In this document: positions 29,975-41,793 of the stretch, piece by piece | Layout: each line of letters begins with the position of its first letter | Position numbering within the stretch: the first letter of the stretch is position 1 | Assembly (NCBI GenBank): GCA_039707465.1 | Contig: CM077647.1 | Span: forward strand, 171,736,163 to 171,800,162 | Origin: Rhabdophis nuchalis | Lineage: Eukaryota; Chordata; Lepidosauria; Squamata; Natricidae | DNA length: 64,000 bases | Direction of reading: 5' to 3' | Translations under genes and position numbers: made by a program | The notes under the pieces: generated by a model | Database searches by the model: none | Told to the model about the DNA's origin: nothing | The model's input: the letters and a program-made list of their open reading frames with translations, nothing else

Positions 29975-30640
29975 GTAAGTACTTTTATGAATTAACTGTT
30001 GGTGGAATCTCTTCTCTGAGGAAGGACTGATGTAGTTCTTCTCTTTGTGTAGCTACATCAGTGAAGTGAGGATCCTTCCCTATTTCCTAGATCAGGGAAT
30101 GTCCATCTTCTAATCAGGAAAGAAAGGAGCATGATTCTGTTCTTAATTCAGCCTTCCTCAGCATGATGTGCACCAGCAAAAGTCAAACAGATGTTCTTAA
30201 TAAGTAGAAATCCTTGAGGAGACCATGAATGGTTGGGAATTCTGGGAATTTGGGCACTTTGAGAAAATCTGTAGAGTCACCTACAAGAAAGGGACAACCA
30301 AGGCAAATGAGTAAAGAGTAAGAAGTGGGGTGAGTAAGAGGGAAAACATTGATTGAGCAGATGAAAACATTGGGAAGGTAGAGGAGACAGTTCTTGTCAG
30401 GATGAATCATTGATTGTTTGACTGGGTTGTCACCAAATGAATAGTAATTGTGATGTGCAGTAAGCTCCTTGAACGAATGAATCTTTGTAAGGGACTTTGT
30501 GAATAATGACAATTTCAAGACCGAGAACTTCATCGTTACAATGGGTAGTAAATAAAAGCCTATACATTTGTTTAGATGCCACGTCAGATGTGAAGGGAAG
30601 CATTTTGAAAGGAAAGATCACCTCTCTAAAACTTTCAGAT
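29975..30640. other. Spacer
   Basis: Mostly unique. 30530-30790 shares scattered words with 52450-52660 and 61310-61490 (CTTTCAGATT, TTAGATGACAACAAAGTGTG), an old duplicated J flank. A (TG)n stretch lies at 30642-30692. No J. Confidence 0.5.
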
Positions 30641-30894
30641 TGTGTATGTGTGTGTATGTTTGTTTGTGTGTTTGTGTGTGTGTGTGTGCGTGCACGCAAA
30701 AATCTGAATGAACGTTAGATGACAACAAAGTGTGTCGCAATCTTGTGGCTGTCTGGACTTTTGCAACTAGATCTGAGACTCCAGATTATGCCATAGTGCT
30801 TCATTAACTTAATTAAAATTTATTTAACAACACACCAAATGGAGATAAGGAAACATCTATGTTGTTCCTTTTTGTAAAGTCTTTTCTCATTGTG

Positions 30895-30956
30895 TAACCA
30901 AGATGCCAGCAGGAAAGTGATATTTGGCAAAGGCACCAGGTTAACCATCAAGCCAG
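30895..30956 (+). CDS. TRAJ: J30, TRA joining segment (FGKGT type)
   Basis: Encodes NQDASRKVIFGKGTRLTIKP with a GTATGT donor. It is a lone lineage: FGKGT with LTIKP is the classical vertebrate TRAJ pattern and differs from every neighbour. RSS: nonamer 30867-30875 (CCTTTTTGT), 12-bp spacer AAAGTCTTTTCT, heptamer 30888-30894 (CATTGTG). Last base before the donor is G, not A. Intact, and a good candidate for one-to-one orthology with other reptiles. Confidence 0.93.
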
Positions 30957-31112
30957 GTATGTCAGGCAATAGATTGGCTTATCATGAGTGTTACACAAGA
31001 GTAATATCACAACTGCCACACTCTGAAGTGGAGGAGAGATTCCTCTTCCCCAATTCCTTTAGGGAATGAATGTAATTTTGCTTGATATATTCTATGTTCT
31101 TTTAGATGTTTA

Positions 31113-31822
31113 CATACAATACAATACAATAGCAGAGTTGGAAGGGTTCTTGGAGGTCTTCTAGTCCAACCCCCTGCCTAGGCAAGAAACCCTATACCAT
31201 TTCAGAAAAATGGCTATCCAACATCTTCTTAAAGACTTCCAGGGTTGGGGCATTCACAACTTCTGGAGGCAAGCTGTTCCACTGGTTAATTGTCCTAACT
31301 GTCAGGAAATTTCTCCTTAGTTCTAAGTTGCTTCTCTCCTTGATTAGTTTCCACACATTGCTTCTTGTCCTATCTCCAGGTGCCTTGGAGAATAGTTTGA
31401 CTCCCTCTTCTTTGTGGTACCCTCTTAGATATCAGAACACTGCTATCATGTCTCCCCTGATCCTTCTTTTCATTAAACTAGATATACCCAGTTTCTGCAA
31501 CCATTCTTCATGTTTTAGTCTCCAGTCCCCTAATCATCTTGGTTGCTCTTCTCTGCACTCTTTCTAGAGTCTCCACGTCTTTTCTACATCGTGGCGACCA
31601 AAACTGTATGCAGTATTCCAAGTGTGGCCTTACCAAGGCATTATAAAGTGGTATTAACACTTCATGTGATTTAGATTCTATCCCTCTGTTTATGCAGCCT
31701 AGAACTGTGTTGGCTTTTTTGGCAGCTGCTGCACACTGCTGGCTCATATTTAAATGGTTGTCCACTAGGATTCCAAGATCCCTCTCACAGTTGCTACTAT
31801 TGAGCAAGGTACTACCTATACT
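31113..31822 (-). mobile_element. CR1-type LINE 3' end, antisense
   Basis: Pentanucleotide tail (ACAATACAATAC) at 31113, then antisense 3' UTR and an ORF2 piece with [19 protein letters not shown] and [18 protein letters not shown]. 5'-truncated at about 31820. Confidence 0.9.
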
Positions 31823-32268
31823 GTGGTATAGGTGGTACCTATGTATATATACATAGCGGTAAACAATATTTTTGGGGAAAAGATAGAGATTTGACAGATT
31901 CGAGGGTGTTTTGGCAACAAAAAATAGTGGACATAATTGGAAATAATGGCTGGGTTGAACATGAAAGATGTAGATAAGGACCCAAGGGAGGAGTATGGGA
32001 AGCGAGTTAAAAAGAGAAGAAGCAAAATTTCTAAGTGTGTAAGAGATGACGGATAGAAAGGATTCCTTTTTTTTTTGTTAAAACAAGACTGGATATATTA
32101 AGAATTAGAGTAGATTAATAAATTAGGAATAGGGGGAATATTGTTACACATATTTTTGCACAATACATTTAAAGTGAAAGGTGGAGGTTAAGATCAGATT
32201 TTGAAAAAAAAAAAAGGTGTTAATCAGGTGTGCTCAAGAACAATGCTATTACTATTAGAAGGGTATAG
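31823..32268. other. Unassigned spacer
   Basis: A/G-rich on +, with words suggesting the 3' UTR of a retroelement (GGGAGGAGTATGGGAAGCG), but I cannot name a family. No J. Confidence 0.4.
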
Positions 32269-32895
32269 CACCGGGTTGGCAAACGTATGGGACACGTGCC
32301 ACAGGTGGCATGTGGAGCCTTTTCTGAGGGCACGCAAGATGTTGCCCTGTCAGCTCCAGCATGCATGCGCACGCTGGGCAGCTGATTTTCAGCCTTGATT
32401 TTCAGCAGTTTTTTTGTCCTCTGGAGGCTTCAGGAAAGCCTCCAGAGAGCGAAAAATGGACTTACCGGAAGTTGGAAAATGGGCTGTTTTTGGCCTCCGG
32501 ACGGCCTCTGGGAGGGGGGCGTTTTCACCTCCCCATGCTCCAAAAAAGTTCTGTGTATATGTGCGGGGCAGCAGTGCACACATGCACAGGGGGCATGGCA
32601 TGGGGGGATTAAACAGCTTGGAACCTCTGGAACAGCTTGCCTCCAGAAGCTGTGAATGCCCCAACCCTGGAAGTCTTTAAGAAGATGTTGGATAGCCATT
32701 TGTCTGAAATGGTATAGGGCTTCCTGCCCACGCAGGGGGTTGGACTAGAAGACCTACAAGGTCCCTTCCAACTCTGCTATTGTATTGTATTGTATTGTAT
32801 TATTGTATTAAATTATGGAGTGGGCACCTGAGTATGTGCAATATTGCACAAGCGCGTGCTTTTGGCACCCAAGGCAAAAAAAGATTCCCCATCAC
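32269..32895. mobile_element. hAT-like non-autonomous element with nested CR1
   Basis: Starts CACCGGGTTGGCAAAC and GGGACACGTGCC, with the right end near GGCAAAAAAAGATTCCCC. A sense CR1 tail (32612-32815) sits inside. Possible 8-bp duplication GGGTATAG/TTGTATAG matches only 6 of 8. The GC-rich interior contains no gene. Confidence 0.5.
32612..32815 (+). mobile_element. CR1-type LINE 3' end, sense, nested
   Basis: TGGAACAGCTTGCCTCCAG, GAAGTCTTTAAGAAGATG, GGGTTGGACTAGAAGACC, then a (TATTG)n tail. Confidence 0.92.
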
Positions 32896-32938
32896 TTGTA
32901 TAGCAGATATTGAATAACTGAAGAATGAAGAATTATGT

Positions 32939-33024
32939 GCTGACTGACTGACTGACTGACTGACTGACTGACTGACTGACTGACTGACTGACTGACTGAC
33001 TGACTGACTGACTGACTGACTGAC

Positions 33025-33079
<55 letters not shown>
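32939..33079 (+). repeat. (GACT)n directly joined to (ATTT)n
   Basis: About 85 bp of perfect ACTG/GACT units followed without a gap by about 55 bp of perfect TTTA units. Confidence 0.98.
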
Positions 33080-33283
33080 CAGTATTTGATCCAGCATAGG
33101 GAACATTAGGACAGGGATGGTAGGAACATTGGTGCGCTTATGCACACCCCTTACAGACCTCTTAGGCATGGGGTGAGATCCAGAGGTGGGTTGCTGCTGG
33201 TTAGAATAGAATATAATTGAATGGAATAGAATGGAATAGGATAGGATAGGATAGGATAGGATAGGATAGAATAGAATGAACAA

Positions 33284-33352
<69 letters not shown>

Positions 33353-33480
33353 CTTTATTGTCATTGTAATAATATTGTAATAAAATTACAATGAAATCGG
33401 TTTGAGCGCCGTGCCAACACCTGCACCAGGTGGAATACAGAAAGCAGTGATAGCCACAATAGGAATCTCTCTCCAGGCAA
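33080..33480 (-). mobile_element. LINE-like tails with (GGATA)/(AATAG)n and (AAT)n
   Basis: 33080-33205 carries CAGCATAGGGAACATTAGG and CTCTTAGGCATGGGGTGAG. 33206-33280 is a TAGAA/GGATA array, 33284-33351 is (AAT)n, then CTTTATTGTCATTGTAATAAT. Two LINE 3' tails next to each other; families not assigned with confidence. Confidence 0.5.
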
Positions 33481-33985
33481 ATGAAAAGGCCGACAAATGA
33501 CAGTTGAAATAAAATGGCCGACAAATGACAGTTGAAAAGGATCAATTGTACTTTGTCTTTTATTATCCATTTCTTCAAATCTGTTTGGCATTTTAGGAGT
33601 TGGTGGAACAGGAGCATGTCTCTTTTTCTTTTTTGTTTCTTGTTGCAATGAACTTTGAGGAATCGCACTTGTCATTTTTTTTTCTTCTCTCTCAGCTTTC
33701 CCAACAGAAAAGGATGGAATTTACTGGTAGGGGTGGTGCTCTCCGCTTCTTCATTTCAATTCTTGCAGTTGTTCTTGTATATTCCCAAGAGGTGATGATG
33801 GTGCCACCGTTACAGAACATAAACTTCGTGAAGAATCTGTGATCATTGTTTCATCAAGGCTTTGTTTACGATACAACATGGGTTTTAAAAATTCTCCACT
33901 ACCCAGATCTAGGCTTCTTCTTGAGGATTTCTCTGCCTGAAACTTGTTTTTCTTACTTGCCCTAAAAAAATCCGAGTAATCCTTT
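33481..33985. other. Spacer
   Basis: A tandem GGCCGACAAATGACAGTTGAA (two copies near 33490-33535). Otherwise nothing recognised; short open frames here have no family signature. Confidence 0.4.
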
Positions 33986-34110
33986 AGAATAGAATAGAAT
34001 AGAATAGAATAGAATAGAATAGAAGAGTTGGGAGGGACCTTGGAGGTCTTCTAGTCCAACTCCCTGCTTAGGCAGGAAACCCTGCACCACTTCAGACAAA
34101 TGGATATCCA
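33986..34110 (-). mobile_element. CR1-type LINE tail, antisense
   Basis: (AATAG)n array at 33988-34022, then AGTTGGGAGGGACCTTGG and CAGGAAACCCTGCACC. Cut off at ACATCTTC, where a SINE piece follows. Confidence 0.85.
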
Positions 34111-34117
34111 ACATCTT

Positions 34118-34305
34118 CAGCAGTTCGAAAGCATGTAAAATGGAAGTAGAAAAATAGGAAACACCTTTGGTGGGAAGGTAACAGAGTTCTATGCACCTTT
34201 GGGCAGCACTGGCTCTTCGGCTTTGAAATGGAGATGCGCACTGCCCCCTAGAATCAGGAATATCTAGCACACATGTGCGAAGGGAACCGTTACCTTTACC
34301 TTGGG
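34118..34305 (+). mobile_element. tRNA-derived SINE, 3' part
   Basis: CAGTTCGAAAGCATGTAAAA, GGTGGGAAGGTAACAG and CCGTTACCTTTACC. The tRNA-like head is missing. Confidence 0.82.
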
Positions 34306-34738
34306 GGATGAAACATCTGGAAGAAAGCAACCAAGCTCAGAGAGCACCAAGGACCCCATAAGAATTTTATAGTTCCATATGTCCAAATTATCCTTCAGAT
34401 TTCTAGTCACTGCAATCCTTGACATCTTAAATCCTAAAGCCTAGAGCAGAATAGAGAGACCCTCTGCCATTTTAAGCTTTCTGAACTTTCCTCTCAGCCA
34501 AATGCCTCAGCCAGCAATACTGGAGTATGTGCCTGCTTTAATGTGATAGGTGTTTAAACAAGATTTGATATAAGTAGAAATTTAATATAGGTCCAGATTT
34601 ACAAAGCCTACTTCAGATTTCTAGTAGCTGAGACGTTGAAATTTTAATCCTAAACTCTATAGAGTTTTAGTCGAGAGAAAGTTGTAATTGCTGATATAAA
34701 TATGAAGGGATGTTTTTGTTAAGACAGAAAACACTGTG

Positions 34739-34799
34739 TCTATCATTGGTAACACTAAGATTTTCTTTGGAAGTGGGACGAGGCTGGTTGTCATACCAA
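34739..34799 (+). CDS. TRAJ: J31, TRA joining segment
   Basis: Encodes SIIGNTKIFFGSGTRLVVIP. RSS: nonamer 34711-34719 (TGTTTTTGT), 12-bp spacer, heptamer 34732-34738 (CACTGTG). Donor GTAAGC. The KIFFxSGT core is shared with the broken J04, so J31 may be the intact version of that lineage. First J after a 3.8-kb J-free stretch. Confidence 0.94.
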
Positions 34800-34872
34800 G
34801 TAAGCGTTTATTCTTTCTTCTGCTGTTTGGTCTCAAATGGACAGTATCTATTATTGTAGGCACATTTACAAT

Positions 34873-35550
34873 AGAATAATAGAGTTGGAAGGAACCTTGG
34901 AGGCCTTTTACTCCAACCCCCTGCCTAGAGAGGAAACCCTATACCACTTCAGACAAATGGTTATCCAACATCTTCTTAAATACAGTGTTGGAGCATTCAC
35001 AACTTCTGGAGGCAAGTTGTTCCACTGATTAATTGTTCTAACTGTCAGGAAATTTCTCCTCAGTTCTAAGTTGCTTCTATCCTTGATTAGTTTCCACCCA
35101 TTGCTTCTTGTTCTACCCTCAGGAGCTTTGGAGAATAGCTTGACTCCCTCTTCTTTGTGGCACCCTCTGAGATATTGGAAGACTGCTATCGTGTCTCCCC
35201 TTGTCCTTCTTTTCATTAAACTAGACATACCCAGCTCCTGCAACCGTTCTTCATATGTTTTAGTCTCCAGTCCCCTCATCATCTTTGTTGCTCTTCTCTG
35301 CACTCTTTCTAGAGTCTCCACGTCTTTTCTATATAATGGCGACCAAGACTGGATGCAGGATTTCAAGTGTGGCCTTACCAAGGCAGTATAAAGTGGTATT
35401 AACACTTCACATGATCTTGATTCTATCCCTCTGTTTATGCAGCCTAGAACTGCGTTGACTTTTTTGGCAGCTGCTGCACACGGCTGGCTCTTATTTAAAT
35501 GGTTGTCCACTAGGACTCCAAGATCCCTCTCAGAGTTTATGGGAGTTGAA
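34873..35550 (-). mobile_element. CR1-type LINE 3' end, antisense
   Basis: AATAATAGAGTTGGAAGGAACC, then a minus frame of over 200 codons through [20 protein letters not shown] and [20 protein letters not shown]. 5'-truncated near 35545. Confidence 0.9.
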
Positions 35551-35875
35551 TAAGAGGGAAATCGCCCCCTCTCTCCTTCCATCCTCTCCCTCTCCCCTTT
35601 GATGGTTGGGATAGAAGTGAGGATTTCCTACCCTAAGTATTTATCAACTAATCTGTCCTTTTATTCCAACATGATGAAGGTATTCATTAGTAGATAACTT
35701 CATACTTTTTGTAAAGGACAACTTTATTAGCTTAGAATTAGCCATCAGATAGCTAATGTCCACAGGCCTTAAAATTTTCCCTCTGAATTGATAATCCATC
35801 CAACTCTTGCATACCATCTGCATTCACTGCCTTTCTTGTGTCTGGGAAGTTTGTGATAAGGCTGAAAACACTGTG

Positions 35876-36586
<711 letters not shown>

Positions 36587-36614
36587 TATTTTTGTCAAGG
36601 CAGAAAGCATTGTG

Positions 36615-36672
36615 TATAACACCTTTGAGAAGGTTTTCTTTGGAAGCGGAACTAGATTGATTATAATGCCAA
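36615..36672 (+). CDS. TRAJ: J33, TRA joining segment
   Basis: Encodes YNTFEKVFFGSGTRLIIMP. RSS: nonamer 36587-36595 (TATTTTTGT), 12-bp spacer CAAGGCAGAAAG, heptamer 36608-36614 (CATTGTG). Donor GTAAGT. Shares flank and intron with J34. Intact. Confidence 0.94.
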
Positions 36673-36958
36673 GTAAGTTATTCTTGTCGTTGTGGTTGGC
36701 ATAAGAGGGTCTTTTCCTTGCTTTTCCCATGCCCTATTTATATGAAGTCTTTGGTGATTATCAAAATCAATGATTATTTTAATGATTTCAGAATTTATTT
36801 TGACATTCAAGAAATATATGAGTCATGTAACATTAATGCATTCACGTATTCATGCTGATATGACATAAAAGCACATTTGTCTGATAAATAAACTGGGGGG
36901 AAACGGTAATCGGTATGGAATGAGCAGCCACAATACCAATAGGTGACAATTTTATTAA

Positions 36959-37590
36959 GAATAGAATAGAATAACCAAGTTGGAAGAGACCAACACTGGA
37001 GGTCTTCTAGCCCAACCCCCTGCTTGGGCAGGAAACTCTATAGCATTTCAGACAAATGGTTATCCAACATCTTCTTAAAAAGTTCCAGTGTTGGAGCATT
37101 CACAACTTCTGGAAGCAAGTTGTTCCACTGATTAATTGTTCTAACTGTCAGGAAATTTCTCTTTAGCTCTAGGTTGCTTCTCTCCTTGATTAGTTTCCAC
37201 ACATTGCTTCTTGTCCTGCCCTCAAGCGCTTTGGAGAATAGCTTGACTCCCTCTTCTTTGTGGCAACCCCTGAGATATTGGAAGACTGCTATTATGTCTC
37301 CCCTAGTCCTTCTTTTCATTAAAGTAGACATACTCAGTTCCTGCAACCATTCTTCATATGTTTTAGCCTCCAGTCCCCTAATCATCTTTGTTGCTCTTCT
37401 CTGCACTCTTTCTAGAGCAGGGATGTCCAAACTTGGGAACTTTAAGACTTGTGGACTTCAACTCCCAGAATTCCCCATAGCATAGCTGGCTGGGGAATTC
37501 TGGGAGTTGAAGTCCACAAGTCTTAAAGTTCCCAAGTTTGGACATCCCTGTTCTAGAATCTCAACATCTTTTTTACATCGTGGCAACCAT
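36959..37590 (-). mobile_element. CR1-type LINE split by a MITE, antisense
   Basis: Minus frame [19 protein letters not shown] and [17 protein letters not shown]. Interrupted at TTCTAGAG by the MITE 37418-37550 and resuming with CTCAACATCTTTTTTAC. Confidence 0.9.
37418..37550. mobile_element. Palindromic hAT-type MITE, 133 bp
   Basis: Ends CAGGGATGTCCAAAC and GTTTGGACATCCCTG; the halves are near-perfect inverted copies. Flanks TTCTAGAG (37410-37417) and TTCTAGAA (37551-37558) are a 7/8 matching target duplication. A different subfamily from the 17.3-kb MITE. Confidence 0.92.
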
Positions 37591-37839
37591 CTCAGTGCTC
37601 TTAATATGAAATGTTAGATATGGAAACTTTCCATGTTGGATTGGCCACTGTCTGCACCCTTTTGTGTGTAAAATATGTAAGATTCTTGAAGCTCTCTAAA
37701 TTATAAGAATGGTTAACTGCAGAGCAGCTGAAAGGAAAGTATTTTACAGGGACAGAGGCCCAAATGGTTTCCAGTAGTCATAGTCCTCGATATTTTAATC
37801 CTAAAGTCCATAGATTTAAATTTTTAAAAAGAGAGTCAA

Positions 37840-38128
37840 GCATTTTTACTACTGTGGCCGTAGTTTTGTGAGCATGGCATGTCTTGGTGGACATAGCTTG
37901 GTGGGCCTGTCATAGGAAGGATACTGTAAAATCTCCATTCCCTCCACACTCCAGGGGAAGCTTACTGCAAAATCCCCATTCCCACCCAATCAGCTGGGAC
38001 TTGTGGAGCAGGGACTGGATAGGGGTGGAGCTAGTCAGAAGTGGTATTTACTGGTTCTCCAAACTACTCAAAATTTCCGCTACTGGTTATCCAGAACTGG
38101 TCAGAACCTGCTGAATATCACCTCTGGA
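37840..38128. mobile_element. Unclassified insertion in the J34 flank
   Basis: J33 reads GGGAGTCATACTCGCTGAT without a gap. J34 has the left part near 37834 and the right part (TGTACTCACTG) at 38131, with about 290 bp between. The insert holds GGTTCTCCAAACTACTC, TTCCGCTACTGGTT and CAGAACCTGCTGAATATCAC, words that read like a dispersed reptile repeat. Confidence 0.6.
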
Positions 38129-38186
38129 GTTGTACTCACTGTTACAAATAGGAAGCCATGTTTTTGTCAAAGCAGAAAGCACTGTG

Positions 38187-38244
38187 TATAACAGCTACGA
38201 TAAAGTCATCTTTGGAAGTGGGACTAGGCTGGTTGTCATGCCAA
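38187..38244 (+). CDS. TRAJ: J34, TRA joining segment
   Basis: Encodes YNSYDKVIFGSGTRLVVMP. RSS: nonamer 38159-38167 (TGTTTTTGT), 12-bp spacer CAAAGCAGAAAG, heptamer 38180-38186 (CACTGTG). Donor GTAAGT. Paralogue of J33 by flank and intron (TTATCAAAATCAATGAT). Intact despite the insertion 60 bp upstream. Confidence 0.95.
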
Positions 38245-38566
38245 GTAAGTCATTCTTGTCGTTGTGGTCAGCACAAGAGGTCTTCTCCTTGCTTTTCCCA
38301 CCCTCTATTTACATGAAGTCTTCGGCAACTATCAAAATCAATGATCATTTTAATGATTTCAGAGCTTACTTTAACCTTCAAGAAATATATCGGTCATACA
38401 AAATTAATTTTCCTGAATTGTGTGCAGTTGTCTATGTATTCACATAATCATGCTGATATGACATAAAAACACATTTGTCTGATCCAAAAAATAAATAACT
38501 GGGGGGGAAAGATAATGAGTATGGAATGAGCAGCCAAGATACCAACAGGAGACTATTTTATTAAGA

Positions 38567-39035
38567 ATAGAATAGAATAACCAAGTTGGAAGGAACCTTG
38601 GAGGTGTTCTAGTCCAACCCCTTGCTTGGACAGGAAACTATAGAATTTCAGACTAACGGTTATTCAATTTCTTCTTAACAACCTCCAGTATGGGAGCATT
38701 TACAACTTGTTGTTCCCCTGTTTAATTATTTTAACTATCAGGAAATTTAGATCTAGGTTGCTTTTCTCCTTAATTAGTTTCCACCTATTGCATCGTGTCC
38801 TCCATTGAGGTGTTTTGAAGTACAGCTTGATCCCCTCTTCTTTGTGGCAGCCCCTCAGATATTGGAATACTGCTATAAAGTCAGCCTGGGTCTTTCTTTT
38901 CATCAAAATAGACATACTCAGTTCCTACAACCATTTGTTATGTGTTTGAGCCTCCAGTCCCCTCATCATCATTGTTGCTCTTCTCTGCACTCTTTCTAGA
39001 GTCTTCACATCTTTTTTACATTGTGTGGACCAAAA
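38567..39035 (-). mobile_element. CR1-type LINE 3' end, antisense, decayed
   Basis: AATAGAATAACCAAGTTGGAAGG onward. Sits at the same position after J34 as the copy at 36959 after J33, preceded by the same TTTTATTAAGAATAG, so this insertion predates the J33/J34 duplication. Confidence 0.85.
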
Positions 39036-39112
39036 GCTTAAATGTTAAGCAAATTGACACTTTAATCTCAGAACACTGATAGTGAATCTTAGTGATAAGT
39101 GATGTAGAGATG

Positions 39113-39335
39113 GAATGAAGTTTATGGAGATTCTCAGTCATGCAGGTTGCCCCAAAGGTGCTTTTTCAAGAGACAACTGGAAGACAATTCTTGGTTTTTC
39201 CTTAAAGACATTTTGCTTCTCATCCAAGAAGCTTCTACAGTTCTGAAGAACTGAACTTGGATGAGAAGTGAAATGTCTTCAAGGAGAAACAAAATCCAGC
39301 TGCCTCTTGAAAAGGCATCTTTGGGACAAATGGAA
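39113..39335. repeat. Foldback repeat, full palindrome
   Basis: Left arm GGAGATTCTCAG, CCCCAAAGGTGCTTTTTC, GCTTCTCATCCAAGAAG; right arm GGATGAGAAGTGAAATGTC and CATCTTTGGGACA as the inverse. The arms meet near TCTGAAGAACTGA. Confidence 0.8.
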
Positions 39336-39726
39336 TGATGGAAAAATTATAAATTCTATTTTAAAGGACTGACTCCATCTGCAGTACCTTATATTTTTTT
39401 ATTATTTAAATTTTTTATTATATTTTATTTCAAACAAGGTTTGGAAATCTTGGCATTTCTTTCCAGTCCTTCTTATATTTAAATCTGCTGAAAAACTGCA
39501 GGAAACCTGAAATTTTGGGAGTACCTGAGGAACGTAATAGGTTTTAATCTTCCCTTCTGTTTTTGAATGCGTTCAAACTCAATAATATAAACATTCTTTT
39601 ACAAGAGCCAAATTAAATTTCTGAATAGGAGATTGAGCAGATTTTTCTATCTTGACTTGGCTTGTAATATTTCATTTCCTACCTTTGAGAAAGAATATTG
39701 TAATTGCTGATTGAAGTAGGAAGACA
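39336..39726. other. Spacer, flank of the J35 cassette
   Basis: 39490-39725 (GCAGGAAACCTGAAATTTTGG, TTTGAATGCGTTCAAACTC, CTTGACTTGGCTTG) recurs at 42655-42880, partly at 50280-50460, and its last 150 bp before J47 and J50. No gene. Confidence 0.7.
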
Positions 39727-39754
39727 CGTTTTTGTTAAGGCAGAAAGCACTGTG

Positions 39755-39812
39755 TCTAACAATATCAACAAGGTTTACTTTGGAAGCGGGACTAGGTTGG
39801 TCATAATGCCTA
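39755..39812 (+). CDS. TRAJ: J35, TRA joining segment
   Basis: Encodes SNNINKVYFGSGTRLVIMP. RSS: nonamer 39727-39735 (CGTTTTTGT), 12-bp spacer, heptamer 39748-39754 (CACTGTG). Donor GTAAGT, with CTA instead of CAA just before it. First of the VYFG lineage (J37, J47, J50), which alternates with W-type J segments to the end of the window. Intact. Confidence 0.94.
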
Positions 39813-40084
39813 GTAAGTTTTTGTTCTTTGTTTCTGCTATTGTGGTGAGTTCAAGAGGTTGATTTCTTGCCTTATACCTCTTCTCCCCATATTATAAAAC
39901 ACTGCATGCAGAAAGTTCCAGATTCAGTTCTGAGCTTCCCATTTCCAGCTGAGGAATAATGACTTAGATTGGCAACCCCAAGTCAATCCTATCAAGCAAT
40001 GACTATTTATGATCGATGTTTGGTTTCATGCAACCGTTGTTATCCAACTGAATATGCTAATTCCCCCAAAGAAAAAGCATACTA

Positions 40085-40612
40085 CAACTTAGTGGAGACC
40101 AAAACTGAATGCCACACTTGGAATACTGCATTCAGCTTTGGTCGCCACGATGTAGAAAAGATGTGGAGACTCTAGAAAGAGTGCAGAGAAGAGCAACAAA
40201 GATGATTAGGGGACTGGAGACTAAAACATATGAAGAACGGTTGCAGGAACTGGGTATGTCTAGTTTAATAAAAAGAAGGCTTAGGGGAGACATGCTAGCA
40301 GTCTTCCGATATCTCAGAGGCTGCCACAAAGAAGAGGGAGTCAAGCTATTCTCCAAAGCACCTGAAGGCAGGACAAGAAGCAATGGGTGGAAACTAATCA
40401 AGGAGAGAAGCAACTTAGAACTGAGGAGAAATTTCCTGACAGTTAGAACAATTAATCCGAGGAACAGCTTGCCACCAGAAGTTGTGAATGCCCCAACACT
40501 GCAAGTCTTTAAGATGTTGGACAGCCATTTGTCTGAAATGGTGTAGGGCTTCCTGCCTAGGCAGGGAATTGGATAGATGACCTCCAAGGTCCTTACCAAC
40601 TCTGCTATTGTA
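40085..40612 (+). mobile_element. CR1-type LINE 3' end, sense
   Basis: Frame of 145 codons: [61 protein letters not shown]. It ends in GCTATTGTA without a long tail. Confidence 0.92.
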
Positions 40613-40734
40613 AACTTTATTATGAAACTTTATTGGTTCTGAATAGACGTTATTTTTTAAAACAATTAAATAACTCATAATTCTTCTTACCATAAGAGAG
40701 GTCTAGGTGGTTGTTAAGAGTTGATAACATCTTC

Positions 40735-41320
40735 AGAGTAGAGTAGAATAGAATAGAATAGAATAGAATAGAATAGAATTCTTTATTGGCCAAATGTGAT
40801 TGGACACTCAAGGAATTTGTCTTTGGTGCATATGCTCTCACTGGACATAAAAACACAAGGTACATTTGTCAAGAATCATAAGATACAACACTTAATGATA
40901 GTCATAAGGTGCAAAAAAGCAATCAGGAAACAATCTATATAAATTGTAAGGATACAAGCAACAAAGTTATAGTCATGCAGTCATAGGTGGGAAGAAATGG
41001 GTGATAGGAATGATGAGAAGACTAAGAGTAAAAATAATGCAGCCTTAATGAATGGTTTAATAGTCGTGAGAGAATTATTTGTTTAGCAGACTGATGGCGT
41101 TCAGGGAGAAAACTGTTCTTGTGCCTAGTTGTCTTGGTGTGCAGTGCTCTATAGCATCATTTTGAGTGTAGGAGTTGAAACAATTTGTCCAGGGTGTGAG
41201 GGGTCTGTAAATATTTTCACAGCCTTTTTTTTTTTTGACACCTGCAGTGTACAGGTCCTCAGTGGAAGGCAGGTTGGCAGTAATTGTTTTTTCTGCAGTT
41301 CTGATTATCCTCGGAAAGAT
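40735..41320 (-). mobile_element. AATAG-tailed LINE 3' end, antisense
   Basis: (AATAG)n at 40738-40778, then TTCTTTATTGGCCAAATG, AGATACAACACTTAATGATAG and GATGGCGTTCAGGGAGAAAAC. The minus frame around 41090-41120 reads TRTVFSLNAISLLN, a LINE RT C-terminal word. Longer sister of 4283-4840. Followed by an AGAC-rich run (41325-41385). Confidence 0.7.
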
Positions 41321-41385
41321 GTAAAGACAGAGAGACAGAGACAGAGAGAGACAGAGGAGAGACAAAGAGACAGAGAGATGGACCA

Positions 41386-41707
41386 TGAACTTCTAAAGAT
41401 GAACACAGAGAAGAATCCTTTTCATCAGCTACTGTTTTACTCGTAATCTTGTATAGCAATCCCATTCTTGAGCTAAATCTTTTTATGAAAAGCAGGGAAT
41501 CGATATGCAAACTGTACAAAACTGACTTCAATGTAATTGCCCCACTGAGGTTTGTTAGAACGTATATGAGGAGATCTAGATATTTAGATCATGAGAAAAT
41601 ACTTAGATCATGAGAGAAAAATAGCATGTGTCTGTGCTTTTTTTCAATAACCTGAGTTTTATTCTTAAACTTCTTCTATAAATTGTGTTTGATAAACTTG
41701 ACTGATG
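41386..41707. other. Spacer, W-cassette flank
   Basis: Recurs at 43965-44310 and 63230-63590 (CTTTTTATGAAAAGCAGGGAAT, TATATGAGGAGATCTAGAT, TTAGATCATGAGA). No gene. Confidence 0.75.
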
Positions 41708-41735
41708 GGTTTGTGTAAGGGATAGTATCACTGTG

Positions 41736-41793
41736 AATAATAACTATGGCAAGATCACTTGGGGATCTGGCACCAGGCTGATTGTTATGCCAA
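41736..41793 (+). CDS. TRAJ: J36, W-type TRA joining segment
   Basis: Encodes NNNYGKITWGSGTRLIVMP. RSS: nonamer 41708-41716 (GGTTTGTGT), 12-bp spacer AAGGGATAGTAT, heptamer 41729-41735 (CACTGTG). Donor GTAAGT. Exon and RSS are identical to J51, 21.9 kb downstream. Intact. Confidence 0.95.

Noticed and set aside
30506..30718. Possible J at AATGGGTAGTAAATAAAAGCC to GGAAAGATCACC
   Set aside because: Resembles an old J flank shared with 52.5 and 61.4 kb, but there is no FGxG motif, heptamer or donor in phase.
33600..33842. 80-residue open frame with a signal-peptide-like stretch
   Set aside because: No family signature, no splice or promoter context, surrounded by repeat tails; probably chance.
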